DNA from: Pricia mediterranea
Lineage (GTDB): Bacteria; Bacteroidota; Bacteroidia; Flavobacteriales; Flavobacteriaceae
Assembly (NCBI RefSeq): GCF_032248455.1
Contig: NZ_JAVTTP010000001.1
Location: forward strand, 2,912,501 to 2,976,500
Length of the DNA stretch: 64,000 nt
Direction of reading: 5' to 3'
The notes beneath the pieces were generated by a model. The model searched no databases, was not told the DNA's origin, and saw only the letters and a program-made list of their open reading frames with translations. A program made the translations under genes and the position numbers. The first letter of the stretch is position 1, and the number at the start of each line of letters is the position of its first letter. Of this stretch, positions 1 through 9,136 are shown piece by piece.

Positions 1-1280
1 TCCATAAGTCCTTTTAGCGATTCCCCCTGCATCTCTCCGCCCGTTTCGGGCGCTCCGGCGAAATCGAGAAAGGTCTGGGCGAAATCCAAATTCTGCACCA
101 TGGCACCGATTTCAGTTCCCGCTTCGATAGTGCCGGGCATTTGTACCATTAGGGGCGTGCCAAACGATTCTTCGTACATAAAGCGTTTGTCGAACCATCC
201 CTTTTCGCCCATCCAAAAACCTTGGTCGGATGTGTATATGACCAAGGTATTTTCGTCAAGTCCGTTTTCCTCTAGGTAATTGAGCAGTCGACCAACCCCA
301 TCGTCCACCGCCGCAATGGTGGCCATATAGTCCCGAATATAGCGTTGCCCCTTGTATTCGTCGAGTGCCTTGCCGTGCAGGTCCGCCTTCCAAAAGGCAT
401 TGTTCTCGGGCAGGTAGGCCGCGTCCCAGGCCTCACGTTGAGAGGGCGACATTCTGACGAAATCATTTATCCAAGGGTTGGCCGCCAGTTCGGTGCTACC
501 ATATTCCTTTGACATCTTGAGGTCGTGACCCTCGTACATGTCCTCATAAATAGTCTGAAGCTGTTCCTGGGCCGCTTTTTGATTCTTGAAATCGGGGAAA
601 TAGGTATCCGGTAACGGAAACTGCACCGAATCGTATTTGTTGACGTACCGCAACGGGGGCATCCAGTTTCGGTGCGGGGCCTTGTGGTGCACCATTATAA
701 AGAACGGCATGCTTTCGTTGCGTTGATTTTGCAACCAGTCGATGGCGTCGTCGGTAATGATATCGGTGGCGTAACCGTTGATACGGACGGTATCACCACT
801 CTGTCTGATAAAATCCGGATTATAATAATTTCCTTGGTCCACAATGATGTTCCAATAGTCGAAGCCCTCCGGATAGCCGTGAAGATGCCATTTGCCCGTA
901 ATCGCGGTTTGATAGCCGAGTTTTTGCAGCATTTTAGGTACGGTAGGCTGGCTACCGTCGAAACGGTCACCGTTCTGTCGGAAGCCGTTGATGTGGCTGT
1001 GTTTACCCGTCAATATCACCGCGCGACTGGGTCCACAGATGGAATTCGTGACATAGGCACGGTGGAACAGGGCCCCGTTTTCGGCAATTCTATCGATATT
1101 CGGGGTAGGGGCGAGCTCGCTAATAGGATGTCCGTAGGCACTGATGGCCTGAATGGCATGGTCATCGGCCATGATAAAGAGGATGTTGGGCTTTTTACCG
1201 TCGGATGTTTCTTCGGGATTATCCGATTTGCATCCCGCTACAAATAGGAGGGTTATCAGGGGAATGATGTAACGTATCAT
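1..1280 (-). CDS. S1-family sulfatase lipoprotein, 3' part beyond window
   Basis: The gene starts at the ATG at 1278-1280 and stays open for 426 codons to the window edge, so its C-terminus is missing. A lipoprotein signal peptide ends in FVAGC with the lipid Cys at 17. The type I sulfatase signature CGPSR follows at 82-86. Cys82 is the residue converted to formylglycine in this family, and Asp39/Asp40 (MADDH) are the expected calcium ligands. It would hydrolyse sulfate esters on a glycan from a membrane-anchored position. It lies 163 bp downstream of the GH3 gene on the same strand, so it may be the last gene of the PUL or the first of a separate unit. A sulfatase does not fit a plain beta-1,2-glucan substrate. 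Family call is secure; substrate is unknown. Confidence 0.93.
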   Translation of the reverse strand, partial: MIRYIIPLITLLFVAGCKSDNPEETSDGKKPNILFIMADDHAIQAISAYGHPISELAPTPNIDRIAENGALFHRAYVTNSICGPSRAVILTGKHSHINGFRQNGDRFDGSQPTVPKMLQKLGYQTAITGKWHLHGYPEGFDYWNIIVDQGNYYNPDFIRQSGDTVRINGYATDIITDDAIDWLQNQRNESMPFFIMVHHKAPHRNWMPPLRYVNKYDSVQFPLPDTYFPDFKNQKAAQEQLQTIYEDMYEGHDLKMSKEYGSTELAANPWINDFVRMSPSQREAWDAAYLPENNAFWKADLHGKALDEYKGQRYIRDYMATIAAVDDGVGRLLNYLEENGLDENTLVIYTSDQGFWMGEKGWFDKRFMYEESFGTPLMVQMPGTIEAGTEIGAMVQNLDFAQTFLDFAGAPETGGEMQGESLKGLM

Positions 1281-1443
1281 AAGGGTTATTTTGTTTTAAA
1301 CTTTTGTCCGTTTATGTACCTAATCGTCAAATAGAAGGTAGAACTGTAGGATCTCAAACGTATGACCGATGACTTTTCCTTAGAATGATGTTTTACTACG
1401 TCTTACCGTCTTACGTCGGATTTAGTTCGCTGATCAATGTCTG

Positions 1444-3735
1444 CTACTTCAAGCTGAAGCTTGTCTTCAAGGCCGCATTGGAATCCGTTCCTACAAAGAC
1501 CTGAAATTCCCCGGGCTCGACCGTAAACTCCAAATCACTGTTGTAAAATTTTAAGTCATCGGGACTTAAGGTCAAGTTTACCTTCTTGGATTCCCCCTTT
1601 TTGAGGAACACCTTTTGGAAACCTTTCAGCTGCCGTTTGGGCGGGGTGATACTGCGTACCACATCCCGGAGATATAGTTGTACCACTTCCGCGCCGTCGT
1701 AACTGCCGATGTTTTTAAGGGTTACGGAAACCGTTACGGTCTCATCGGCGCCGATTTCGGATTTGTCCACCCGAAGGTCGGAATATTCGAATTCCGTATA
1801 GCTCAATCCATGGCCGAACGGCAGCAAAGGGGAATTGGGCGCATCGAGGTAGTTGGACTTGAATTTCTGGAAAGCCTCCGCGTCTTGGGTACTTTCCACT
1901 GGCGCGGCGGGCCGTCCCGTATTTTTCATACTGTGGTAAACGGGGATTTGTCCTACATTGCGCGGCCAGGTGGCCGTCAATTTTCCAGAAGGATTGTAGT
2001 CCCCGAAAACCACATCGGCAATGGCGTTCCCAGCCTCCACGCCAGGATGCCATACCTGTAGGATGCTTACCGGGAGCTCATATTCTTCTTCTATGGTCAG
2101 GGGCCGGCCGCTCATCAACACGAGTACCAAGGGTTTATTTGTTTTCGCCAAGGCCCGAATCAGTCTCTTTTGGGCATCGGGAATCGAAATCTCCGTCCGG
2201 CTGGCGGCTTCGCCGCTCATTTCGGAGGCCTCACCTACCACCGCGACCACCACGTCGGCCGCCTTGGCCGCTGCCAGGGCTTCGTTCAAGAGGGTTTCGG
2301 GAGAACGTTTATCGATTTCCACCTTCGGCCCGAACACATTGACGTTTTTGGCCATTACGGTATCGTTGGTAATATTGGCGCCCTTAGCGTAGGTAATAGA
2401 AGCTTCGGGAGCAACATTTTTAAAACCTTCCAGTACGGTGACGGCCAATCGATGCTCCCCGGTGGGCGCCCAGGTGCCCAACATATTATTGCGACTGTCC
2501 GCCAAGGGCCCCACTAAGGCGATTTTAACATTCTTTTTCAAGGGAAGAATATTTTGATGTCTTTTTAGCAGCACAAAACTGTGGGCCGCCAGCTTGCGGG
2601 CCAGTTTTCGGTTTTCGTCGGTCAGGATATCCTTTTCGGGGCGCGCCTCGTTCGAATAGCGGAAAGGATCTTCGAGGAGTCCCAGTCTATATTTGGCTTC
2701 CAAGATCCGTCGGCAGGCCGTGGTGATCTGCGCTTCGGTCACTTTGCCTTCGTCCAAGGATTTTTTAAGGGTGGTCAAAAAGCCTTCCCCGACCATATCC
2801 ATATCGAGTCCCGACTCAAGCGCCATGGCCGACACCGCCTGCAGATCACCCAAGCCATGCGCTATCATTTCGTTGACCGAGGTGTAGTCTGAAACCACAA
2901 GGCCGTCAAACCCCCAACGTTCGCGTAACAGGTCGGTAATCATCCATTTATTGGCGGAAGCAGGAATACCGTCGATATCGTTAAAGGAGGTCATGGCACT
3001 GCCCACGCCCGCATCGACCGCCGCTTTGTAAGGCGGTAGGTATTGGTTGAACATCTTGATTTTGCCCATATCCACCGAATTGTAGTCGCGCCCCCCTTCC
3101 GAGGCTCCGTAAAGGATGAGGTGTTTTACGGTCGCCAACATGGTGTGCGGTGCGGTAAGGTCGGTTCCTTGATACCCCTCGACCATCGCCGTTGCAACCG
3201 CAGAACCCAGGTAAGGGTCCTCCCCGGCGCCCTCTGCGATCCGGCCCCAGCGGGGGTCGCGAGCGATATCGACCATGGGGGAGAAGTTCCAGTTGATACC
3301 ATCGGCGGTGGACTCCCTCGCCGCGATTTGGGCGGATTGTTTTAATAGGTCCATATCCCAGCTCGATGCCGAACCCAAGGGAATGGGAAAGGTGGTCTTG
3401 TAGCCGTGGATTACGTCGGAACCAATGAGCAGGGGAATCTTTAAACGGGAACTGTTGACGGCAATTTCCTGCGCCTTTCGGACCTTATCGGGACCCGTGA
3501 CGCCGAAGATGCCGCCTACTTCGCCCGCCTTGATCTTGGCCTCCACATTTTCGCTGACCACGGATCCGGTCGCGATACCACCACCGGGAGTCAACAGGTT
3601 CAACTGGCCAATTTTTTCCTCGACGGTCATTTGTTCCAAAAGGGATTCCACTTCGGGAATCGGGCTTTGGCTTTGCGCCGCAAAGGCATTGGAACACATA
3701 CAAAAGAGCAAAGCAATACATTTCTCAAGTTTCAT
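1444..3735 (-). CDS. GH3 family beta-glucosidase (BglX-like)
   Basis: 763 residues with a Sec signal peptide ending near residue 20 (NAFAA). The N-terminal TIM-barrel domain carries KH at 204-205 and the nucleophile region VVSDY with Asp283. The alpha/beta sandwich domain has MSGEAASR, where Glu509 is the family-predicted acid/base. A fibronectin-III-like domain closes the protein (about 655-755). Length and order match periplasmic BglX. It starts 1 bp after the PHP gene stops, so it is translated in the same operon. In GH144-containing PULs of Bacteroidota, GH3 enzymes are known to cleave sophoro-oligosaccharides to glucose; that specificity here is inferred from context only. Confidence 0.93.
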   Translation of the reverse strand: MKLEKCIALLFCMCSNAFAAQSQSPIPEVESLLEQMTVEEKIGQLNLLTPGGGIATGSVVSENVEAKIKAGEVGGIFGVTGPDKVRKAQEIAVNSSRLKIPLLIGSDVIHGYKTTFPIPLGSASSWDMDLLKQSAQIAARESTADGINWNFSPMVDIARDPRWGRIAEGAGEDPYLGSAVATAMVEGYQGTDLTAPHTMLATVKHLILYGASEGGRDYNSVDMGKIKMFNQYLPPYKAAVDAGVGSAMTSFNDIDGIPASANKWMITDLLRERWGFDGLVVSDYTSVNEMIAHGLGDLQAVSAMALESGLDMDMVGEGFLTTLKKSLDEGKVTEAQITTACRRILEAKYRLGLLEDPFRYSNEARPEKDILTDENRKLARKLAAHSFVLLKRHQNILPLKKNVKIALVGPLADSRNNMLGTWAPTGEHRLAVTVLEGFKNVAPEASITYAKGANITNDTVMAKNVNVFGPKVEIDKRSPETLLNEALAAAKAADVVVAVVGEASEMSGEAASRTEISIPDAQKRLIRALAKTNKPLVLVLMSGRPLTIEEEYELPVSILQVWHPGVEAGNAIADVVFGDYNPSGKLTATWPRNVGQIPVYHSMKNTGRPAAPVESTQDAEAFQKFKSNYLDAPNSPLLPFGHGLSYTEFEYSDLRVDKSEIGADETVTVSVTLKNIGSYDGAEVVQLYLRDVVRSITPPKRQLKGFQKVFLKKGESKKVNLTLSPDDLKFYNSDLEFTVEPGEFQVFVGTDSNAALKTSFSLK

Positions 3736-3736
3736 A

Positions 3737-4939
3737 TCAGTTTGGTTTTTTAATGCCTATGGGCTGTGTCCAAGCTTTTTCGTATTCGGTCTCGTCGAAA
3801 AAATTTTGGTTCGTTTGGTCCGATACGACCTTAGCTCGTACAAAGCCATATCCGTGAGGTAGTGTGAAACTCGCCTTTGTGCCTTTTACCCGCTCTATAA
3901 TTTGGTAAGCGTCGGACGCCGGATCCTTTCCAATAAGCTGAATTTCGTACCCCACATCAGGTTCAGCGGCTATTTCTATCTGTAGGCTGTCGTTGCCCGT
4001 TTCCAGACCTTTCAATAGCACTCCGGTCGAGGCGTAGAAATCGCCATTTTCCATGGCTGTGATTATACTGGAAGCGGTCAAAGAGTCCGCCCTGACCATG
4101 ACCCAACCTCTTCCGGGATTGCTATAACTCTTATCGAACCGATGGTAATTATGACTGTCGTCGGTGGCCACCCCATATAACAGGGGCTTGCCTTCCTGTA
4201 GGTAGGAAGCGTTGATCAAATCCCACATGGATTCGGTGTCCAGATGTGTCGAATCCCCGTCGTTATTGACCAAAGGATGTCCATTATAAACCTCAAAAAA
4301 ACGCACATCGTTCAACTGCATAAAGTCGTCGGCTGAAATACCATATCCAAAATTCGGATGGTTGATGTGGGGCATAATCGGTACGTTCAGTCTTTCGCGC
4401 TGCTCCAAAATGGCATCGATATTATTTTGGATGATTTCCGCAACGTTCCCACCCTCCTTGGGACTTATTTTTTCTTGGATGTTGGACGCGTTGATATGGA
4501 TGGGCTTGTCTCCAAAATTACTGGTTATTTCTTCCGACTGAATGATCAAGAACTCCCCGTCTTCCTCAAAAAGGGACCTATATTCCTCCAACGTCTTTAG
4601 TTTGACTTTGGTTCGGCCCGTACTGTCCAATTGATGTTCTACCCACGACTCCCCATAGTGGTCAAGATAGTCATGAAAGGCTTCTTGCAAATATTCTTTT
4701 TCGGATAAGGTAATCCACATTTCGCCCTCCGCTAAGGTATTATGGTCCGAGAGTACTGTAAAATCGTATCCGTTGGTCTTGTACCAATCCATGATTATTT
4801 CCGGAAATTCATTTCCGTCGCTCCAGTAGGAATGGGCATGTAGGTTGCCTTTGTACCATGTTTTATCTTGCGACAAAATCGTACCATGGGCCATAAAACC
4901 CAAAAGAAATACTGCTAAAAATAGATTATCCGACCTCAT
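3737..4939 (-). CDS. Secreted PHP-domain metallohydrolase (CehA-like)
   Basis: 400 residues with an N-terminal hydrophobic signal segment (about 5-22, cleaved near LSQ). PHP motifs follow in order: LHAH with His34 and His36, Asp41 in SDGN, SDH at 64-66, EE in IIQSEEIT, a central PHINHPN motif and a late ATDDSH motif. These are the metal-binding positions of PHP phosphoesterases and CehA-type hydrolases. A C-terminal beta-rich segment has no assigned function. The gene sits between GH43 (20 bp) and GH3 (1 bp) in the PUL operon. Known PHP enzymes hydrolyse phosphomonoesters, phosphodiesters or carbamate-type esters. In this PUL it may strip a phosphate-linked substituent from the glycan, but that is inference. 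Confidence 0.85.
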   Translation of the reverse strand: MRSDNLFLAVFLLGFMAHGTILSQDKTWYKGNLHAHSYWSDGNEFPEIIMDWYKTNGYDFTVLSDHNTLAEGEMWITLSEKEYLQEAFHDYLDHYGESWVEHQLDSTGRTKVKLKTLEEYRSLFEEDGEFLIIQSEEITSNFGDKPIHINASNIQEKISPKEGGNVAEIIQNNIDAILEQRERLNVPIMPHINHPNFGYGISADDFMQLNDVRFFEVYNGHPLVNNDGDSTHLDTESMWDLINASYLQEGKPLLYGVATDDSHNYHRFDKSYSNPGRGWVMVRADSLTASSIITAMENGDFYASTGVLLKGLETGNDSLQIEIAAEPDVGYEIQLIGKDPASDAYQIIERVKGTKASFTLPHGYGFVRAKVVSDQTNQNFFDETEYEKAWTQPIGIKKPN

Positions 4940-4959
4940 GCTTTTGTTCTATGTTAAAA

Positions 4960-6699
4960 CTAATTTACCTCCGTTACCGGATTTCTTTCCGAAACCCCGT
5001 TTTCGTTAAAGGCCTCGACCGTAAAATAATAGGTCTGATCGGTGTTCAGGGATTTTAACTGCAATGATTCTTCGCCGTAGATCAGCCATGAGCTGTACAG
5101 TTTATCCGGCGCGATGCCCCACAATACGTTATATCCTTGGGCATTTTTGACCGGTTTCCAACTGATTTTGGCGCCCCGCCTTTGGTCGTTCCGGATAATT
5201 TCGATGTTCTTTACTGACTTTGGTGCTTTTCCGCTCCCGTTTCCGAACACCCGGATGTCGGATATGGATAGGTATGGTGTGGGTGCGTGGATATTCTTAT
5301 ACCGAATGAACCGTGCCTTTCGCGGAGTTTCCAAGGCTACATAGTCGTTGGGCACGTCTTTATCGTTGGTACTCCGGTCCACCAGGTTGAACCACTGGGT
5401 TCCATCCAATGATCCCTCTACCGTATATTGATGGTATAGCCCGGGTATCTTCCCGTACATATCGGTTTTATAATCGTTGTAATTGACCTGTACGGCATAA
5501 ACCTCGCCCGGTTCGCCGAGGTCGATCTTCGCCCATTGGTCCGCATCGTTCCGCTCGGCGACCCAATATGATTTTACGTTCTCGTCGGTAAGGGCATCCG
5601 CCCCGAAATCTTCCAGATGGGAGGATGTTTTTACCGGTTTGCCGTATGACAGTAACATCCAACCCGTGAATTTTCCTTTTTTGTCCGATTCGGACGGGGC
5701 ATAATGGGGATAGTCGCCGAAATAGGTGTTGGACCACAGCAATCCATCCTCATCAAAAAAGGTGGGAAACATCCCGATACGCCGTTCCCATCCTATATTG
5801 ACATTGACGGCCATAGAGGAAAAATGCCACCATTGATTCCCCGGGCCCCTGACCGTACTGCCATGCCCGGCGCCGTTAATAAAGCCCCCTGGTTTGTAGG
5901 AAAAGGGATTGTTTGGCATGTATTCGAACGGCCCCAATGGCGAATCGCCGATATAGGCGCCATCGGCATAGACGTCGAATTCCGTGCCGGGGGCGCCGTA
6001 TTGTAAATAGTACTTGTCGTTGTGCTTGGTCATCCACGGGCCTTCGATATATCCGCTGAGTTCGGTGTCGGAGTGGTTTTCGCCGAAACGTTCCCAGCCG
6101 TGCTTTTCGGGCTGGAGATTAAATAGTTCGTGGATTTTCTCCGAGGGCCGGAATCTTTTGTCCTTGTCCAGTTTCCTGGCCCGGATGGGGAATTTATTCG
6201 AGGAGCCCCAGTAAATATGGCCCTGTCCGTCGTCGTCGATAAAAAGCGCGGGATCTTGCAGATTATGCAAAATTCCCGGGGTCGCGGTCCATTCCCCGTC
6301 CTGCGGATTATCCGAATAGAGAACACTCATGGAGCCAGATGGGTTTCCGGCCATATAGAGTACGGAATCGCGATAGTTGAAGGCAGCGGGGGCATTGGAG
6401 CCCTGAAAGTACCATTGTTTGGGCTTGATAAACTCCCATTCGTCCAAATCCTTGCTGTGCCAATAGCCCATAGAGCGGGTGACGAACATATAATACTCAT
6501 CTTTAAAGCGTACTACTGCCGGATCCGCGCCCGACCGATACGAAAGATCTTTGTGGGAGTTGTAGATCATGTAGGTGTAGTCGATATTAACGGGATTGCA
6601 ATAGGTTTCGGTCTGGGCAAGTATTGGCCCTAAGCCGATACAGCCTAAAAGTAGGCAGCTTGTTCTTAGGTGTGCAAAACGTTTCGAATATGTAGCCAT
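4960..6699 (-). CDS. GH43 family glycoside hydrolase with discoidin and Fn3 tail
   Basis: 579 residues with a signal peptide ending around PILAQ (28-29). All three GH43 catalytic acids are visible in family context: Asp59 in GADPA (base), Asp149 in LQDPALF followed by IDDDG (pKa modulator) and Glu219 in YIEGPW (acid). The five-bladed propeller runs to about 350. After it come an F5/8-type C (discoidin-like) domain (about 365-490) with typical ARFIRYKNI and DIRVFG strands, and a short fibronectin-III module ending the protein. It is the middle member of the PUL operon, 65 bp after the alpha/beta hydrolase. Members act on arabinose-, xylose- or galactose-containing glycans; the linkage cut here cannot be told from sequence. 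Confidence 0.9.
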   Translation of the reverse strand: MATYSKRFAHLRTSCLLLGCIGLGPILAQTETYCNPVNIDYTYMIYNSHKDLSYRSGADPAVVRFKDEYYMFVTRSMGYWHSKDLDEWEFIKPKQWYFQGSNAPAAFNYRDSVLYMAGNPSGSMSVLYSDNPQDGEWTATPGILHNLQDPALFIDDDGQGHIYWGSSNKFPIRARKLDKDKRFRPSEKIHELFNLQPEKHGWERFGENHSDTELSGYIEGPWMTKHNDKYYLQYGAPGTEFDVYADGAYIGDSPLGPFEYMPNNPFSYKPGGFINGAGHGSTVRGPGNQWWHFSSMAVNVNIGWERRIGMFPTFFDEDGLLWSNTYFGDYPHYAPSESDKKGKFTGWMLLSYGKPVKTSSHLEDFGADALTDENVKSYWVAERNDADQWAKIDLGEPGEVYAVQVNYNDYKTDMYGKIPGLYHQYTVEGSLDGTQWFNLVDRSTNDKDVPNDYVALETPRKARFIRYKNIHAPTPYLSISDIRVFGNGSGKAPKSVKNIEIIRNDQRRGAKISWKPVKNAQGYNVLWGIAPDKLYSSWLIYGEESLQLKSLNTDQTYYFTVEAFNENGVSERNPVTEVN

Positions 6700-6764
6700 A
6701 ATTGATGTATTAGATGTATGTGAATTTCCTTAACAGGATGCTTTTATCGAATACCTTGATATCG

Positions 6765-7550
6765 TCAACGGGAATGTGAAAAAAGCCAGGGCAGCAGTCC
6801 GGGTTCTCCAAAGGCGTTGTCCCAGCTGTTGTGATTGGCGTCGTCATAAAGTGTGAACTTCGGATGACCGCCCTCTTTCAGAAGTGCTGAAACCATCGTT
6901 AGCGAATGTTGGGGGTCTACCACATTGTCCCGCGCCCCGTGAAAGGCCCAAAGCGGGACTTTGGTCGCATAATTCGTGACGGATTCCGGTTCTCCCGCTC
7001 CGCAAATCGAAATTGCCGCCGCAAAGACATCCGGTTTGCGCGATAAGAGTTCGTAGGTGCCCATACCTCCCATCGAAAGGCCCATCACATACATCTGGTT
7101 CCTATCGACATAGTCTTTGCTCCTGAATTCATCCAGCAATTCCATCACAAGACTTAATGGTTCTGTAGGCCCCTTTGCATACTGAAAATCCAGACCGATC
7201 GGGTACGAACTACGGTCTACGGCTACGTTGGACCAATAATTATCGGCGGGACATTGGGGAAAGATAACGATTGCGGGAAATTCTTTTCTATGGGATGGAT
7301 TTGCGAACAACCGACTTCCGTGCGTCAACTGTTTTTCGTTGTCGTTTCCCCGCTCCCCGCCGCCGTGTAAAAACAGGATTAGGGGGTAGGAATCATCTTC
7401 ACTAAAATTTTTGGGATACAAAATCCGGTACAAGAGGGTATCCTTTCCGTCGATAAAGTGCTCTTTTTTGTATAAGCTGTGCTCCTGGGCAAGCGCAACA
7501 CATCCATAAGAGAGAAGAAGAACGGTCGAAAGTAATTTTTTAGTTCGCAT
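6765..7550 (-). CDS. Secreted alpha/beta hydrolase (carboxylesterase-like)
   Basis: A longer frame opens at 7586, but the ATG at 7550 is preferred because it begins a clean signal peptide (MRTKK to CVALAQ). That gives 261 residues. The triad is recognisable: Ser159 in GLSMGG, Asp208 in GARDNVV and His240 in ANHNSW. The oxyanion motif is LHGGGERG. The family includes dienelactone hydrolase-like and feruloyl/acetyl esterase-like secreted enzymes. It overlaps the upstream GH144 gene by 11 bp, which implies translational coupling within the PUL. It probably removes an acyl group from the glycan; the acyl type is unknown. Confidence 0.88.
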   Translation of the reverse strand: MRTKKLLSTVLLLSYGCVALAQEHSLYKKEHFIDGKDTLLYRILYPKNFSEDDSYPLILFLHGGGERGNDNEKQLTHGSRLFANPSHRKEFPAIVIFPQCPADNYWSNVAVDRSSYPIGLDFQYAKGPTEPLSLVMELLDEFRSKDYVDRNQMYVMGLSMGGMGTYELLSRKPDVFAAAISICGAGEPESVTNYATKVPLWAFHGARDNVVDPQHSLTMVSALLKEGGHPKFTLYDDANHNSWDNAFGEPGLLPWLFSHSR

Positions 7551-8976
7551 AATTAAAACCGAGTTTGTCGAGGCCTGCCTGCACATCCTCGTTTTGCATA
7601 AAAAGTTTCCATAACAGTCCCGAGCGGTAGTTTTCGATCATGACCAATTGCGGCCCTTGATCGATGGCCAAGTAGGCTTCCGCTACCCAGAAATCGTATT
7701 GTGGACTAAAGGCATCGTAAAATCCTGCCGGACCCAAAAGTTTGCCCTTGTTCCTATAAAAATAATGCAAGGCCTTTATTGATTCGTCGGGGGTGTAGGG
7801 CAGGGAACCGATCGCCGCCGTAGGCGAAATGACCCCGGTATCGTTGGAGGGGCTGTGGGCGGTGTATCCGATTCCCCCGTCGTCTTTACGGGTATAGCTC
7901 GCGGTGAGGCCCCAGCAATTTTCCCCGTAGGCCTTAAAGTTTTTGGGGTTGTCAACGCAGTAGGCATGGTTGATCTTGGAGTGGTTCACCACGGCATCCC
8001 CGTAATTTACAAAATCGTCGGAAAGTCCCCTTGGGTCGAGTCCCAGGTAGGAGTAATGGGCCCAGAACAGCGGTCCGCCCTTGGGTGCGTTGCCGGCATG
8101 GTCGACCACTAGGGGGATACCGTAGGCGGATTCCGCCGAAGCGATGTTGCCGTTGGAGGCCCAGCCGTTGGTATATACTTCTTTTGTGATGCCGTGATCT
8201 GGAGAGGCCGCTGCCAAAACATAGGTGATCAGCACCTCATTGTATCCTTTGAGTTCGAGGTTGATGGCGAAGTCGTGATCGGGACTCCAGTGCCAATACA
8301 AAGCGTTCTTGTTCTGGGTGTACCAATCCCACTCCACACCTTTCCATAGGCTATCGGCTTTTTCCGCTAGGGCTTTTTCGGTATCGGTGCCGCCCTTAAA
8401 ATATTCCGAGATACAGATAAGACCTTGCGCCAAAAAGGCGGTTTCGACCAGGTCGCCGCCATTATCTAGCGGACTGAAAGGCCTGACTTTGCCCGTATTA
8501 CCGTCAAGCCAGTGCGGCCATGCGCCGTGAAAACGGTCGGCGGATTCCAGAAAATTCAGGATTTGATCAAGGCGTTCCACCGCTTGTTCCCGGGTGACGA
8601 ACCCGCGTTCGATACCTACTAGGATTCCCATTACTCCAAAGCCGGTGCCCCCGATGGTCACCGTATTGGGGTCGTTGGCGGGGTTGCCGGGATGGTAGCG
8701 CTCCCTCGCCGCCCCCGAATTGGCTTCGGCGAAATCCCAGAAATACTTAAAGGTTTCGCCCTGGGTCAGGTCGAGCAGTGCTTCATCACTGATTGCGGGT
8801 GGTTCTTCCCCTTTGTCGGGTACGGTATCCTTGGGAGTTTCGGGGAGTTGCGATTCGCCGGTAGGACCTTGGCCGTCATCGTTCGAACAAGAAACAAGCA
8901 GGAAGATGGTGGCTAGGGATACGAGCATCCTGTTCCATCCTGTTTCCGTATTGCTGATTTGTAAAACCATTTCCAA
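7540..8976 (-). CDS. GH144-type endo-beta-1,2-glucanase, lipoprotein (first copy)
   Basis: 478 residues of the Glycoamylase family (PF10091), which contains the GH144 endo-beta-1,2-glucanases. A lipobox LLVSC puts the lipid Cys near 30, so the protein is outer-membrane anchored. A second ATG 16 codons in (MLVSLA) would also give a good lipoprotein signal, so the start is uncertain. Shared motifs with the next gene upstream include TFDYFW/TFKYFW, GGTGFG, the acidic motif GGDLVETAFL, YWHWSP, GPLFWAHYSYLGLDP, SPTAA and the C-terminal MIENYRSGL. It lies 160 bp from its paralogue, with a short interspersed repeat between them. It probably cleaves linear or cyclic beta-1,2-glucan to oligosaccharides. 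Confidence 0.85.
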   Translation of the reverse strand: MEMVLQISNTETGWNRMLVSLATIFLLVSCSNDDGQGPTGESQLPETPKDTVPDKGEEPPAISDEALLDLTQGETFKYFWDFAEANSGAARERYHPGNPANDPNTVTIGGTGFGVMGILVGIERGFVTREQAVERLDQILNFLESADRFHGAWPHWLDGNTGKVRPFSPLDNGGDLVETAFLAQGLICISEYFKGGTDTEKALAEKADSLWKGVEWDWYTQNKNALYWHWSPDHDFAINLELKGYNEVLITYVLAAASPDHGITKEVYTNGWASNGNIASAESAYGIPLVVDHAGNAPKGGPLFWAHYSYLGLDPRGLSDDFVNYGDAVVNHSKINHAYCVDNPKNFKAYGENCWGLTASYTRKDDGGIGYTAHSPSNDTGVISPTAAIGSLPYTPDESIKALHYFYRNKGKLLGPAGFYDAFSPQYDFWVAEAYLAIDQGPQLVMIENYRSGLLWKLFMQNEDVQAGLDKLGFNYAN

Positions 8977-9042
8977 GAATCCTGTTTTAGAGCCTTGATT
9001 TTAAATTACTGATTGTCAGAAGATGCCCGTTTTAATTAGGTC

Positions 9043-9063
9043 TCGACTGCGCTCGGCCTGACA
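9043..9063. repeat. Short interspersed repeat related to copies at 52.1 kb
   Basis: TCGACTGCGCTCGGCCTGACA matches the arm of the repeat cluster at 52116-52209 (TCGACTGCGC; cgacctgaca). It sits in the 160-bp gap between the two GH144 genes. Such degenerate palindromic elements recur in flavobacterial intergenic DNA. Confidence 0.55.
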
Positions 9064-9136
9064 TTTTGCTGATAGTGGACTGTAAGTAGATGAGTAACTA
9101 TCTACTCACCTCTATCCTATTTTTTACGCCGGTTCT

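Noticed and set aside
672-1247. Open frame of 191 codons opposite the sulfatase
   Set aside because: The minus strand carries the sulfatase signature in full; the plus frame has no family match.
9085-9104. Inverted repeat GTAGAT-N8-ATCTAC between the GH144 genes
   Set aside because: Weak stem without a T tract on the transcribed strand; not supported as a terminator or operator.
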